Positions 8,998 to 18,518 are shown, counted from the stretch's first letter. The stretch: 64,000 nucleotides of DNA from Pseudoduganella lurida (GCF_007830455.1 NZ_VLLB01000003.1:434001-498000); one strand, 5' to 3'. Notes: generated by a model not told the origin, from the sequence alone. Program-made: numbers and translations.

Positions 8998-10011
8998 GTG
9001 AACGACTGGATCGACCTGCGCAGCGACACCGTCACCCAACCTTGCGCCGCGATGCGCGATGCGATGGCCGGCGCCCGCGTGGGCGACGACGTGTATGGCG
9101 ACGACCCTACTGTCAACGCGCTGCAGGAGTACGCGGCCGAGCTGTTCGGCTACGAGGCGGCGCTGTTCGCGCCGTCCGGCACGCAGACGAACCTGATCGC
9201 GTTGCTGGCCCACTGCGGCCGCGGCGACGAATACCTGGTCGGGCAGGAAGCGCACACGTTCCGCTACGAAGGCGGTGGCGCGGCCGTACTGGGGTCGATC
9301 CAGCCGCAGCCCATCACCAACCAGGCCGACGGCAGCCTGGCGCTGGCGGACATCGCCGCGCAGATCAAGCCGCGCGATTTCCATTTCGCGCGCACCAGGC
9401 TGCTGGCGCTGGAAAACACCATCGGCGGCCGGGTGCTGCCGCGCGAATACGTGGCCGCGGCCACGGCGCTCGCCCACGAGCGGGGCCTGGCCACGCACCT
9501 GGATGGCGCCCGTGTCTGCAACGCCGCCGTGAAGTCGGGCCTGTCGCTGCGCGAGGCGGTGGCCGGCTTCGATACGGTGTCCGTCTGCCTGTCGAAGGGG
9601 CTGGGCGCGCCGGTCGGTTCGGTGCTGTGCGGTCCGCGCGAATTCATCGAGGAAGGCAAGCGCTGGCGCAAGATGCTGGGCGGCGGCATGCGCCAGTCCG
9701 GCGGTCTCGCTGCGGCGGGCCTGTACGCGCTGCGGCACAATGTGCAGCGCCTCGCCGAGGATCACGACAACGCGGCATTCCTGGCCGCCGAGCTGTCCGC
9801 CATCCCGGGCCTGGCGGTGAGTACGCCGCAAACGAATATCTTCTACGTCGATGTGCCGGCCGAGCATTGCGCGCCGCTGGCCGAAGCACTGGCTGCGGAA
9901 CGCATCCGCGTGTCGATGGCGCCGCGCCTGCGCCTGGTCACGCACCTCGACGTCCACCGCGAACAGCTGCGCCAGGTCGCGGCCGTGTTTGCCCACTATT
10001 TCAAGAACTGA
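8998..10011 (+). CDS. ltaE: low-specificity L-threonine aldolase
   Basis: PLP enzyme that cleaves L-threonine and allo-threonine to glycine and acetaldehyde. The 337-residue chain begins [18 protein letters not shown], the family signature. It has [15 protein letters not shown], an Asp in [12 protein letters not shown] and the PLP lysine in [16 protein letters not shown]. The start codon is GTG, one base after the preceding stop. It is tightly followed by a pseudouridine synthase gene three bases away, so the run from the isc genes may be read together. Confidence 0.95.
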   Translation: MNDWIDLRSDTVTQPCAAMRDAMAGARVGDDVYGDDPTVNALQEYAAELFGYEAALFAPSGTQTNLIALLAHCGRGDEYLVGQEAHTFRYEGGGAAVLGSIQPQPITNQADGSLALADIAAQIKPRDFHFARTRLLALENTIGGRVLPREYVAAATALAHERGLATHLDGARVCNAAVKSGLSLREAVAGFDTVSVCLSKGLGAPVGSVLCGPREFIEEGKRWRKMLGGGMRQSGGLAAAGLYALRHNVQRLAEDHDNAAFLAAELSAIPGLAVSTPQTNIFYVDVPAEHCAPLAEALAAERIRVSMAPRLRLVTHLDVHREQLRQVAAVFAHYFKN

Positions 10012-10014
10012 CCC

Positions 10015-10695
10015 ATGACCGACGACACGACCATCCGCCTCTCGAAACGCGTGGCGGAGCAGGTGCCCTGTTCGCGCCGCGAGGCCGAGCTGTACATCGA
10101 AGGCGGCTTCGTGAAGGTCGACGGCGTGGTCGTCGAAGAATCGGGCGCTCGGGTCGCGCCTGAGCAGACCGTCACGCTGGCGCCTGATGCCACGCTGCTG
10201 GAAATCTCGCCGGTCACGATCCTGCTGCACAAGCCGGCCGGCGTCGATGCGCTCAGCTGCCTGACGCCCGAAGCGCGCAGTGCCCCGGCGCAGAAGGAAC
10301 GCTTCCTGAAGCGCCACCTCGTCAACCTGACGGAAGCGCTGCCGATGGACCGCCCGGCCAGCGGCCTGGTCGTCTTCACGCAGGATTTCCGGGTGGCCCG
10401 CAAGCTGGTCGACGAAGGCAATACCGTCGAGCAGGAGCTGTACGTGGACGTGCGCGGCGCGATTGTCGAGAACGGCCTGGCGCAGCTGAACCTGGGCGCG
10501 ACGAAAGTCAGCTGGCAGAACGAAGGCCGGCTGCGCTTCGCCGTGAAAGGCCCGAAGCCGACCCAGATCGCCCGCATGTGCGAAGCCGTGGGCCTGACGC
10601 CCGTCGCCGTCAAACGCCTGCGCCTCGGCCGCATCTCGCTGGGCGGCCTGCCGGCCGGCGAGTGGCGCTACCTGCAGGGCTACGAACGTTTCTGA
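10015..10695 (+). CDS. RsuA/RluF-family RNA pseudouridine synthase
   Basis: Enzyme that isomerises a uridine in rRNA. Residues 1-65 form an S4 RNA-binding domain (LSKRVAEQVPCSRREAELYI, then GGFVKVDGVVV). The catalytic domain follows, with the Asp in PMDRPASGLVVFTQD. The usual Arg two residues before that Asp (the GRLD motif) is replaced by Pro-Met, so this is a divergent subgroup, and the target base cannot be named. It closes with KRLRLGRISLGGLPAGEWR, typical for the family. A strong hairpin with a T-run follows its stop codon. Confidence 0.9.
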   Translation: MTDDTTIRLSKRVAEQVPCSRREAELYIEGGFVKVDGVVVEESGARVAPEQTVTLAPDATLLEISPVTILLHKPAGVDALSCLTPEARSAPAQKERFLKRHLVNLTEALPMDRPASGLVVFTQDFRVARKLVDEGNTVEQELYVDVRGAIVENGLAQLNLGATKVSWQNEGRLRFAVKGPKPTQIARMCEAVGLTPVAVKRLRLGRISLGGLPAGEWRYLQGYERF

Positions 10696-10720
10696 AAAAA
10701 TGGGGACAGACCCCATTTTT
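10696..10720 (+). terminator. REP-like hairpin acting as terminator after the pseudouridine synthase gene
   Basis: A perfect 10-bp stem (AAAAATGGGG paired with CCCCATTTTT) closes a five-base loop, ending in five T residues directly after the stop codon. The GGGGACAG core and the following TTTCAGGAAAT are shared with the elements beside the RAYT transposase gene at 52133 and 52916. This is therefore probably a dispersed copy of that repeat family. A partial copy (GGGGACAGTCC) lies at 10751-10761. Confidence 0.75.
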
Positions 10721-10763
10721 CAGGAAATTTTTCCCTGGAAAGCGGCAAGCGGGGACAGTCCGG

Positions 10764-11075
10764 CTATTTCCGTTTCTTGCTGTTGGCAGTGGCCGTCGGC
10801 GCCCAGAACTCGGGCGCCTTCTTCGCCACCCAGTCGATGAATATCCGGATATCCTCGTGCTCGCGCAGCTTTTCCCAAGTGTGATACGTGCGGAACAGCT
10901 CGCGCTCGGTGAACACGGAGTGGATCTTGCGATGGCAGATCTTATGGATGGGGAACTGCTCGCGGCCCTTGAACGATTTCGGCACCAGGTGATGGCGGTC
11001 GATGTGCTCGGTGCCGAGCGGGCGGCCGCACAGCGGGCAGTCTGGCGGCGAGGAGGAAATTGCCTGCGGCTTCAT
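10764..11075 (-). CDS. HNH-family nuclease-like protein, 103 aa
   Basis: Small protein with a treble-clef HNH fold. It has a zinc-knuckle Cys pair (CPLCGRP), the DRHHLVPKSF motif holding the catalytic His, and IHKICHRKIHSVF with the second half of the metal site. The C-terminus is basic (NSKKRK). Such short HNH proteins are widespread in Burkholderiales, and neither substrate nor role is known. There is no neighbouring methylase or terminase, so a restriction or phage role is not suggested. It lies 36 bases after the RDD gene on the same strand and abuts a REP-like repeat. Confidence 0.85.
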   Translation of the reverse strand: MKPQAISSSPPDCPLCGRPLGTEHIDRHHLVPKSFKGREQFPIHKICHRKIHSVFTERELFRTYHTWEKLREHEDIRIFIDWVAKKAPEFWAPTATANSKKRK

Positions 11076-11111
11076 CCACCGCAGGTGAGGGCGGCGCTGC
11101 CCGCCGCAAGG

Positions 11112-11696
11112 TCAGGCGGGTGAACTTTTCTTCACAGGCTTGGCCAGCTGCACCAGCCGCGTGCCGGCCAGCCGGTCGTGCAGGAACTGGCGGCCCGGAT
11201 CGAGATAGGCGGTCAGCGCCCAACCCACGATGCCGATGCCCAGCGCGCCCAGCGCATCCCAGTGCTGCAGGCCGAACGCCCAGCTGGCCAGCAGCGCCGG
11301 CAGCACCCACAGCCATGCCAGCAGGTAGCGCAGCATCGCGCGTTGCAGGGGCAGCGGCGCGCCATCCGGCAGCGTGACGCGCAGGCGCCAGGTCTGCATG
11401 GCCAGGGTCTGGCCCTTGCGGTGCCACTGGTGGATGAAATACAGGCCCAGCACGATGAAGGCCAGCGCCTGGCGGCCATGTTCGACGGCGGTCGCATGGC
11501 TGGCCTTGAACAGCATCTCGAACACCAGGAACGGCAGGAAAAGCACGGCAAAGCCCAGCAGCAGCTCGTAGACCATCGAGATCAGCCGGCGCCTCACCGA
11601 GGGGACGCCAACCACGGTCGCATCGGACAGGAACGCCGCCGGTGGAGCCACAGGGGCGGTACCCGCAGGCGTGGGCCGCGGCTTATTTGCCGGCAT
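11112..11696 (-). CDS. RDD family membrane protein
   Basis: A 194-residue inner membrane protein with a proline-rich N-terminus and the RDD domain. The first helix carries the RRRLISMVYELLLGFAVLFL signature. A further hydrophobic segment covers ALAFIVLGLYFIHQW, and a third covers YLLAWLWVLPALLASWAFGL. The function of RDD proteins is mostly unknown; some take part in ion transport. ATG 11696 overlaps the end of the DUF3106 gene by 14 bases, so the two are probably translated together. Confidence 0.9.
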   Translation of the reverse strand: MPANKPRPTPAGTAPVAPPAAFLSDATVVGVPSVRRRLISMVYELLLGFAVLFLPFLVFEMLFKASHATAVEHGRQALAFIVLGLYFIHQWHRKGQTLAMQTWRLRVTLPDGAPLPLQRAMLRYLLAWLWVLPALLASWAFGLQHWDALGALGIGIVGWALTAYLDPGRQFLHDRLAGTRLVQLAKPVKKSSPA

Positions 11697-12486
11697 TCGC
11701 GGCCTGCGGTGCGGGAGCAGGGGAAGGACCCTGCGCAGGGCCGGGAGCAGCGACGGGCGCTGCCGGAGGAGGTGCCGGCGTCGGCTGCATCGCGGCTGGC
11801 GTCGCGGCACCTTCCAGCGGATACACCATTTCCTGTACCGGCGCAGGTGCCGGCGCGGGAACCGGTGCAGGTGCCGGCGGCGGCGGCGCGACCGGCGGCG
11901 TGGCGACGACGGCCGGCGGCGTGGGCAGGAGTGGCGCCACGTGCGGCTTGATCGGCTGCGGCGTCTTCACCAGGCTTTGCGTCGGCGTTGGCGGTTTCGC
12001 CACCTGCTGCTGCTTCTTGGTGGCGTTGGCGGCGGCGACCAGCTTGCGCCGCTCGTCGTCCGGCAGCAGCAGGTACTGTTCCCACTGCTCGGCCTTGTTG
12101 TCCGTTCCCGTGATCTTCTTGGCGCGCGCGTAGTTTTCGCGCACCGCGCGGCGCTCTTCCGGCGACATGGCCACCCACTCGCGCATGCGTTCATGCACGC
12201 GCTTCTGTTCGGGCGGTTTCATCGTCGCGTAACGGGCCGCGATGTCGAGCCACTTCTGCTTGCGCACGGGGCCGATCTTCTCCCAGCCGGCCTTCAGCGG
12301 CTCGAGCGCCTGCTGCTGCGCGGGCGTGAGGTCGCTCCAGCGGTATTCGGCCGCGGCAGGGGCGAGGAGGGCGGATGCGGCCGATGCGGCCGTGCCGTCC
12401 GGCCGCTCGTGGCGCAGCACGGCCGCGCCGAAGGCGACCGCCACGACGGCCACTGCGGCACCGCTCCACCACCAGACACGTTTCAT
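11683..12486 (-). CDS. DUF3106 domain protein with proline/alanine-rich tail
   Basis: Membrane-anchored envelope protein of unknown function. A signal-anchor (VWWWSGAAVAVVAVAFGAAVL) begins the chain. The DUF3106 domain (about 45-150) follows, with LTPAQQQALEPLKAGWEKI and repeated Trp-containing helices (KWLDIAARY, REWVAMSPEERR). About 110 residues of Pro/Ala-rich low complexity end the protein. ATG 12486 is preferred for its AGGG site; ATG 12507 would add seven residues. It is part of the sigma factor-DUF3619-DUF3106-RDD cluster typical of this order. Confidence 0.88.
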   Translation of the reverse strand: MKRVWWWSGAAVAVVAVAFGAAVLRHERPDGTAASAASALLAPAAAEYRWSDLTPAQQQALEPLKAGWEKIGPVRKQKWLDIAARYATMKPPEQKRVHERMREWVAMSPEERRAVRENYARAKKITGTDNKAEQWEQYLLLPDDERRKLVAAANATKKQQQVAKPPTPTQSLVKTPQPIKPHVAPLLPTPPAVVATPPVAPPPPAPAPVPAPAPAPVQEMVYPLEGAATPAAMQPTPAPPPAAPVAAPGPAQGPSPAPAPQAANAGK

Positions 12487-12509
12487 GGGCGCCACCCTGA
12501 GCGCCATGC

Positions 12510-12920
12510 TTATTGCTCGCGGGTTTCGAGGTAGGCGTTGAAGCCGTGGTCGAGGTAAGCGGACAGGGGCAGTTCATCGGACAGCACGGCCGCATCCATT
12601 TCCGCCAGTTCGGCGATGGACTGCTGCTGCTCGTACTGGTAGACGCCAACCATGCCGCCCACCACCAGCAGCAGCGGCAGGGCGAACGACAGGCGGCTCA
12701 CCCAGCCGAGCGGACCGGACAGCGAAGCGACGCCGCCCCGGGTGCTAGCCGTTTGCGTGGCGACGCTCGTGACGCGCACTTCCACGTGGGCTTTCTTGCG
12801 GGCCAGGGCCGCCTGGCGGGCAGCGGCAAGGCGGTCGGTGGTCGAGGCCGGCAAATCGTCCAGCTTCTCGTTGAGCGCATGGCGCACGCGGTAAGCGAAA
12901 TTGATTTCTTCGGTATTCAT
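12510..12920 (-). CDS. DUF3619 family membrane protein, possible anti-sigma partner
   Basis: A 136-residue protein with a cytoplasmic helical N-terminus (NFAYRVRHALNEKLDDLP), one membrane segment (LSFALPLLLVVGGMVGVYQY, about 84-103) and a short C-terminal tail. Its ATG overlaps the stop of the sigma factor gene by four bases. That layout and topology resemble the sigma/anti-sigma pairs of ECF systems, so an anti-sigma role is likely, but no known anti-sigma motif was recognised. It precedes DUF3106 by about 23 bases. Confidence 0.85.
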   Translation of the reverse strand: MNTEEINFAYRVRHALNEKLDDLPASTTDRLAAARQAALARKKAHVEVRVTSVATQTASTRGGVASLSGPLGWVSRLSFALPLLLVVGGMVGVYQYEQQQSIAELAEMDAAVLSDELPLSAYLDHGFNAYLETREQ

Positions 12921-13486
12921 AGTTTGATTCCCTTGGCTTTGAGTGCTTCGGCAAGAGTGTGTGTTGCTCGCGAGCAATGTGTTTTCACGCTCCCTTCGGA
13001 ACATCCCATCGCTTCGGCCGTCTCGGCGACATCCATATCCTGCCAGTAACGCATAAGGAAGGCTTCCCGTTGACGCGTGGGGAGCTTTTGCACCTCGTCG
13101 TCGATGAGTTGCAGGACCTGCATGCGTTCGACCTGGTCGGCGCTGGACTCGGCCGCCTGGGTGCCGTGTTCGGGCTCGTACGATTCGAGGAGATCGAAGT
13201 CGTCGTTGTCCTCCTGGCTGTTGCCCAGCCCGGAAAACAGGCTGACCCAGGTGTTCCGGACCTTTTCGCGGCGGAAGTAATCGAGGATGGTGTTCTGCAG
13301 GATGCGCTGGAACAGCAGAGGCAGTTCCGCGGCCGGCTTGTCGCCGTACTTCTCGGCCAGCTTGATCATCGCGTCCTGCACGATGTCCAGCGCCGATTCA
13401 TCCTTGCGCACCGCATAGACCGCCTGCTTGAAGGCTCGTCGCTCGACGTTTTCCAGAAAGTCGGAAAGTTCTTTGTCTGTGGCCAT
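12917..13486 (-). CDS. ECF-like sigma-70 family RNA polymerase sigma factor
   Basis: Sigma factor of 189 residues with only regions 2 and 4. Region 2 includes SALDIVQDAMIKLAEKY and the DYFRREKVRN promoter-melting segment. Region 4 is the C-terminal helix-turn-helix, with LPTRQREAFLMRYWQDMD and CSEGSVKTHCSRA. An acidic linker (EDNDDFDLLESYEPEHG) joins them. The start is ATG 13486 (MATDKELSDFLENV). It heads a reverse-strand operon with a membrane protein that could restrain it. The stress or regulon cannot be inferred from this sequence. Confidence 0.92.
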   Translation of the reverse strand: MATDKELSDFLENVERRAFKQAVYAVRKDESALDIVQDAMIKLAEKYGDKPAAELPLLFQRILQNTILDYFRREKVRNTWVSLFSGLGNSQEDNDDFDLLESYEPEHGTQAAESSADQVERMQVLQLIDDEVQKLPTRQREAFLMRYWQDMDVAETAEAMGCSEGSVKTHCSRATHTLAEALKAKGIKL

Positions 13487-13981
13487 CAGGTGGGTGGTGC
13501 GGTGCCGTTGAGGTCTTGTGAATCTGCGCATGCTAGCAAAGTTCACGTGTTTCCGCAGGGTTTTACGCTTTTTCGCGACGGATCGGACGTTGCACCGGCG
13601 TGCACGGGCTTGCTGATACGAAAAAGTCACGATAGCGCTTGACCGGATTGCTGCGACGCAGTACCGTACCGAATGCTTCGCACACCACGAGGCTCCCAGA
13701 TCGCGCGTAGGGTTGCACACAACGCCGCCTTGCCCGGTCCGCTTTCATATGTCAGCAGTTTGCTCCAGCCCGTGCCAAAAGCGCGAGAGGTCGATCCAAC
13801 CGCTGCAGAAACTCAGGCCCAATGACGTGCTTACAGCGTCCATCCCGCACCCCACTACGGTTGGGGGAACCGATGGCGTGACCGCACCGACGAGCAGGCG
13901 TGAGGGAGCTGTGGCGCAAGGTCCGCTTCGACAGGCAAGAGCATCCGTTCAATCTCCTATGGACCTTGAAAGGAATGTTTC
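13487..13981. promoter_or_regulatory. intergenic region: divergent sigma factor/ilvI promoters and long ilvI leader
   Basis: No gene is supported in these 495 bases. A candidate ilvI promoter has TTGACC at 13639-13644 and TACCGT at 13662-13667, 17 bases apart. That would give a leader of about 310 bases. The leader contains two hairpins that cannot form together: CCCCA 13850-13854 with TGGGG 13862-13866, and CGGTT 13858-13862 with AACCG 13868-13872. This resembles an attenuator. A 19-codon frame at 13822-13881 is not rich in Leu/Ile/Val. Confidence 0.4.
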
Positions 13982-15703
13982 ATGAACACCGAAGCAGCCA
14001 TCACCGGCGCCGAGATCCTCGTGCGCTGTCTGGCCGAAGAGGGCGTCGAACACGTCTTCGGCTATCCGGGCGGTGCCGTCCTCTACATCTACGACGCCAT
14101 CTTCAAGCAGGACAAATTCCAGCACATCCTGGTGCGCCATGAACAGGCGGCCATCCATGCAGCCGACGCGTATTCGCGCAGCTCGCAGAAGACCGGCGTG
14201 GCCATCGTCACCTCCGGTCCCGGCGTCACCAATGCGGTGACGGGACTGTCGACCGCCTACATGGACTCCGTGCCGATGGTCGTCATTTCCGGCCAGGTGC
14301 CCAGCCATGCGATCGGCCAGGATGCCTTCCAGGAATGCGACACGGTCGGCATCACGCGCCCCGTCGTCAAGCACAACTTCCTCGTCAAGGACGTCAAGGA
14401 CCTGGCCGAAACGGTCAAGAAGGCCTTCTATATCGCCCGCACCGGCCGTCCCGGTCCCGTGCTGGTCGATATCCCGAAGGACATCTCGATGCACAAGCAC
14501 GTGTTCTCCTACCCCAAGGAGATCGAGATGCGTTCCTACCGTCCCGTCGACAAGGGCCACTCCGGCCAGATCCGCAAGGCGGTCCAGCTGCTGCTGGCGG
14601 CCGAGCGCCCGATGATCTACACGGGCGGCGGCGTGATCCTGGCCAATGCGTCGAACGAGCTGAACAAGCTGGTCGAACGCCTCGGCTTCCCCGTCACCAA
14701 TACGCTGATGGGCCTGGGCGGTTCGCGCGCCTCGAGCGACCAGTACGTGGGCATGCCCGGCATGCACGGTACGTATGAAGCCAACATGGCGATGCAGCAC
14801 TGCGACGTGCTGATCGCGATCGGCGCCCGCTTCGACGACCGCGTGATCGGCAACCCGAAACACTTCGCGTCAAACCCGCGCAAGATCATCCACGTGGACA
14901 TCGATCCGTCGTCGATCTCCAAGCGCGTGAAGGTGGACATTCCCATCGTCGGCAACGTCAAGGACGTGCTGGTGGAATTCCTCGCCCAGCTCGATGCGGC
15001 CGAACACAAGGCCAATCCGGCGCAGCTGTCGAAGTGGTGGAACCAGATCACCGAATGGCGCGGCCGCGACTGCCTGAAGTATCCGGGCTCGGACACCATC
15101 ATCAAGCCGCAGTCCGTCGTCGAGAAGGTCTACGAGATCACCCGCGGCGATGCGTTCGTCACGTCGGACGTGGGCCAGCACCAGATGTGGGCCGCGCAGT
15201 ACTACCGCTTCGACAAGCCGCGCCGCTGGATCAATTCCGGCGGCCTGGGCACCATGGGCGTGGGCCTGCCGTACGCGATGGGCGTGCAGATGGCGAACCC
15301 CGGCGCCACGGTGGCCTGCATCACGGGCGAAGGCTCGATCCAGATGAACATCCAGGAACTGGCCACCTGCAAGCAGTACCACCTGACGCCGAAGATCATC
15401 CTGCTGAACAACCGCTTCCTCGGCATGGTGCGGCAGTGGCAGGAGCTCGACTACGGTTCGCGCTATTCCGAGTCGTACATGGATTCGCTGCCGGACTTCG
15501 AAAAGCTGGCCGAGGCCTATGGCCACGTGGGCATGCGCATCGAGAAACCGGGCGATGTCGACGGCGCGCTGCGCGAAGGCTTCGGCCTGAAGGACCGCCT
15601 GGTGTTCATGAACTTCATTACCGACCAGAGCGAGAACGTCTGGCCGATGGTCCAGGCGGGCAAGGGGCTGTCCGAAATGCTGCTCGGTTCGGAGGACCTC
15701 TGA
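13982..15703 (+). CDS. ilvI: acetolactate synthase large subunit
   Basis: Thiamine-diphosphate enzyme that joins two pyruvates (or pyruvate and 2-oxobutyrate), the first common step of valine, leucine and isoleucine synthesis. The 573 residues hold the catalytic Glu in VRHEQAAIHAADAY, the FAD-type middle domain and the ThDP motif GEGSIQMN through LLNN. It is full length. It starts after GAAAGGA and is followed one base after its stop by the small subunit gene. Either ilvB or ilvI is used as a name in this group. Confidence 0.97.
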   Translation: MNTEAAITGAEILVRCLAEEGVEHVFGYPGGAVLYIYDAIFKQDKFQHILVRHEQAAIHAADAYSRSSQKTGVAIVTSGPGVTNAVTGLSTAYMDSVPMVVISGQVPSHAIGQDAFQECDTVGITRPVVKHNFLVKDVKDLAETVKKAFYIARTGRPGPVLVDIPKDISMHKHVFSYPKEIEMRSYRPVDKGHSGQIRKAVQLLLAAERPMIYTGGGVILANASNELNKLVERLGFPVTNTLMGLGGSRASSDQYVGMPGMHGTYEANMAMQHCDVLIAIGARFDDRVIGNPKHFASNPRKIIHVDIDPSSISKRVKVDIPIVGNVKDVLVEFLAQLDAAEHKANPAQLSKWWNQITEWRGRDCLKYPGSDTIIKPQSVVEKVYEITRGDAFVTSDVGQHQMWAAQYYRFDKPRRWINSGGLGTMGVGLPYAMGVQMANPGATVACITGEGSIQMNIQELATCKQYHLTPKIILLNNRFLGMVRQWQELDYGSRYSESYMDSLPDFEKLAEAYGHVGMRIEKPGDVDGALREGFGLKDRLVFMNFITDQSENVWPMVQAGKGLSEMLLGSEDL

Positions 15704-15704
15704 C

Positions 15705-16196
15705 ATGCGACACATCATCTCTGTATTGCTGGAAAACGAAGCGGGCGCACTGTCCCGCGTCGTCGGCCTGTTCTCCGCACGCGGCTACAACATCGAGACG
15801 CTGACGGTGGCGCCGACGGAAGACGCCACGCTGTCGCGCATGACGATCGTCACCAGCGGCTCGGACGACATCATCGAACAGATCACCAAGCACCTGAACC
15901 GCCTCATCGAGGTCGTCAAGGTGGTGGACCTGACCGAGGGCCAGCACATCGAGCGCGAGCTCATGCTGATCAAGGTGCGGGCCGTGGGCAAGGAGCGCGA
16001 GGAAATGAAGCGCACCGCCGACATCTTCCGCGGCCGCATCATCGACGTGACCGAGAAGACCTACACGATCGAGCTGACGGGCGCCAAGAGCAAGCTCGAT
16101 GCGTTCATCGATGCGATTGACCGCACGTCGATCCTGGAAACCGTCCGCACGGGTGGTTCCGGCATCGGCCGCGGTGAACGGATCCTGAAGATCTGA
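15705..16196 (+). CDS. ilvH: acetolactate synthase small (regulatory) subunit
   Basis: Regulatory partner that activates the large subunit and confers valine feedback inhibition. The 163-residue chain has an N-terminal ACT domain (HIISVLLENEAGALSRVVGL, residues 3-22) and the C-terminal ALS_ss_C domain (KVRAVGKEREEMKRTADIF onward). Separated from ilvI by a single base and followed 57 bases later by ilvC, it is the middle gene of the ilvIHC operon. Confidence 0.97.
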   Translation: MRHIISVLLENEAGALSRVVGLFSARGYNIETLTVAPTEDATLSRMTIVTSGSDDIIEQITKHLNRLIEVVKVVDLTEGQHIERELMLIKVRAVGKEREEMKRTADIFRGRIIDVTEKTYTIELTGAKSKLDAFIDAIDRTSILETVRTGGSGIGRGERILKI

Positions 16197-16223
16197 TTCT
16201 CACGAATTGATTTAAACGATTAA

Positions 16224-17270
<1,047 letters not shown>

Positions 17271-17290
17271 GCAGTCTTCTGCTGAACCAG

Positions 17291-17316
17291 AGCGGCCCTG
17301 CGGGGCCGCTTTTTTT
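17291..17316 (+). terminator. ilvC intrinsic terminator, T-tract interrupted by an IS
   Basis: A perfect 8-bp stem AGCGGCCC/GGGCCGCT around a TGCG loop is followed by seven T residues. The insertion element begins immediately after the T-run. The duplicated target, CTTTTTTT, is the T-tract itself, so the terminator probably still works. Confidence 0.92.
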
Positions 17317-18420
17317 GGCGCTGTCACCCGAGCTTGTGGAAATTTCCTGTATTAACCCGACTCGACCGTGTTGTGGCCCAGGGCTGCGATGAGGCAGTGA
17401 GCCGACGTAGCCCAGCGCGCCCCTTCGAGTCCATGCCGCCACCCGAGGTAGTTCGGCAGATAACGGCTGGCCACGCCGTTGAAGCGGGCCAGCCACCCAT
17501 GAAAGCGGCTGTGATAGCCGTTGATGTTCTGCAGGTGGACGGCGTCCCGTATCCGCACGCCGGCGCGCAGGTTCACCGTTTCATGCCGAAGCCCGGCTGC
17601 GCTGGCGAAGGCGCGATAGGCCGCCGCACTATCCGTCACCAGCATCACGTCCTCGGGCAGGATGGGCCCCAGATGCTGGTGCAATTGCTGCGCCGTCACC
17701 AGCCCGCGGCCGCACATGAAATCGCGCGTCCGGCCGCCGCGGTCGCGCGCCACCAGGATGCAATCAAGCTCCCGTGAAATGCCCCGCCGTTTGGCTTTGC
17801 CGCCGCGGTGCCGTGCGGGACGGGTCAGGTGCCGGCTGCCCTTCTGCGATTCCAGCAGATAGGTTTCATCCGCTTCGACGATGCCCTGCAGCTTGGCGGG
17901 CCGGTCGTCCCTCGCCCACTCCAGGAAACGGTGGCGCCAGCGAAAGCTGGTGTTGCGGTGGATGGCCACCCTGTCCGCGGCAGCGCGCACCGTCACGGAA
18001 TCGAGCAGGCATTGCAGGAAGGGCAGCCACTTGCCACGCAGGCGCAGATACGCCAGCGGCGTGTTGGTCAGCTTGTTGAAGGTGCGGTGGCAGGCGCAGC
18101 ATCGATAACGCTGCAGGCCGTAGGAGAAGCCATGCCGGTACGTGCGCGGATGGTTGCAATGCGGGCAGATGCGGCAGTCGTTCCCATATTGCTCGATCAA
18201 CTGCAAGCAGGCCGCCAGCATCGATGCGGGTATCACGCTCGCTTGCAAGGTCGCCAGCTGGGCGGCCGTCAGGCGCTCCAGCTGCTGCTTGACGTGCGTG
18301 AGAAACTGGATGAATCCACCGTCGTTCATGGGAACCTCCGTCATCAACATTTGTTGAGACAGCTATTCCGGCGAATGGTTCAGTTCATTCCACAGGTGCG
18401 GGTGACAGCGCCCTTTTTTT
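17309..18420. mobile_element. IS1595-family insertion sequence with 8-bp target duplication
   Basis: The element itself spans 17317-18412 (1096 bp). Its terminal inverted repeats run inward from 17317-17341 and 18388-18412. They share the outer 14 bases GGCGCTGTCACCCG, then TGTGGAA after a few mismatches. The direct repeat CTTTTTTT flanks it exactly (17309-17316 and 18413-18420). Eight-bp duplications are the norm for IS1595. One intact transposase gene fills the element. Intact ends, duplication and open reading frame all point to a recent, possibly active insertion. Confidence 0.95.
17352..18329 (-). CDS. IS1595-family transposase
   Basis: DDE-type transposase of 325 residues. The N-terminal zinc ribbon has Cys pairs at 55/58 and 77/80 (ICPHCNHPR, RCCACHRTF), followed by a helix-turn-helix region. 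The catalytic DDE_Tnp_IS1595 domain begins GIVEADETYLLES; a later Asp lies in MLVTDSAAAY and the His-Asn region in INGYHSRFHGWLARFNG. ATG 18329 is preferred over 18344/18350 because GGAGG lies five bases upstream. No frameshift is visible. Confidence 0.93.
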   Translation of the reverse strand: MNDGGFIQFLTHVKQQLERLTAAQLATLQASVIPASMLAACLQLIEQYGNDCRICPHCNHPRTYRHGFSYGLQRYRCCACHRTFNKLTNTPLAYLRLRGKWLPFLQCLLDSVTVRAAADRVAIHRNTSFRWRHRFLEWARDDRPAKLQGIVEADETYLLESQKGSRHLTRPARHRGGKAKRRGISRELDCILVARDRGGRTRDFMCGRGLVTAQQLHQHLGPILPEDVMLVTDSAAAYRAFASAAGLRHETVNLRAGVRIRDAVHLQNINGYHSRFHGWLARFNGVASRYLPNYLGWRHGLEGARWATSAHCLIAALGHNTVESG

Positions 18421-18518
18421 TGCCGGCCCGCCTGGCGCGTGTGCCCTGAAGCCGGCCTGGGCTACAATGGCCGTTGCCGATCAATTAATGTTGCTTTCTC
18501 TCATGCCGCCAAGGCCCC

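Noticed and set aside
10764..11075. HNH protein as part of a phage or restriction system
   Set aside because: No methylase, specificity, terminase or phage genes are adjacent; the neighbours are an RDD protein and an RNA modification enzyme.
13822..13881. 19-codon frame as an ilv leader peptide
   Set aside because: It has only three Leu and no Ile or Val runs, so classical ribosome attenuation is not supported.
17352..18329. IS3/IS5-type transposase as an alternative call
   Set aside because: The N-terminal zinc ribbon, ADETY motif, 8-bp duplication and TIR pattern fit IS1595 better.
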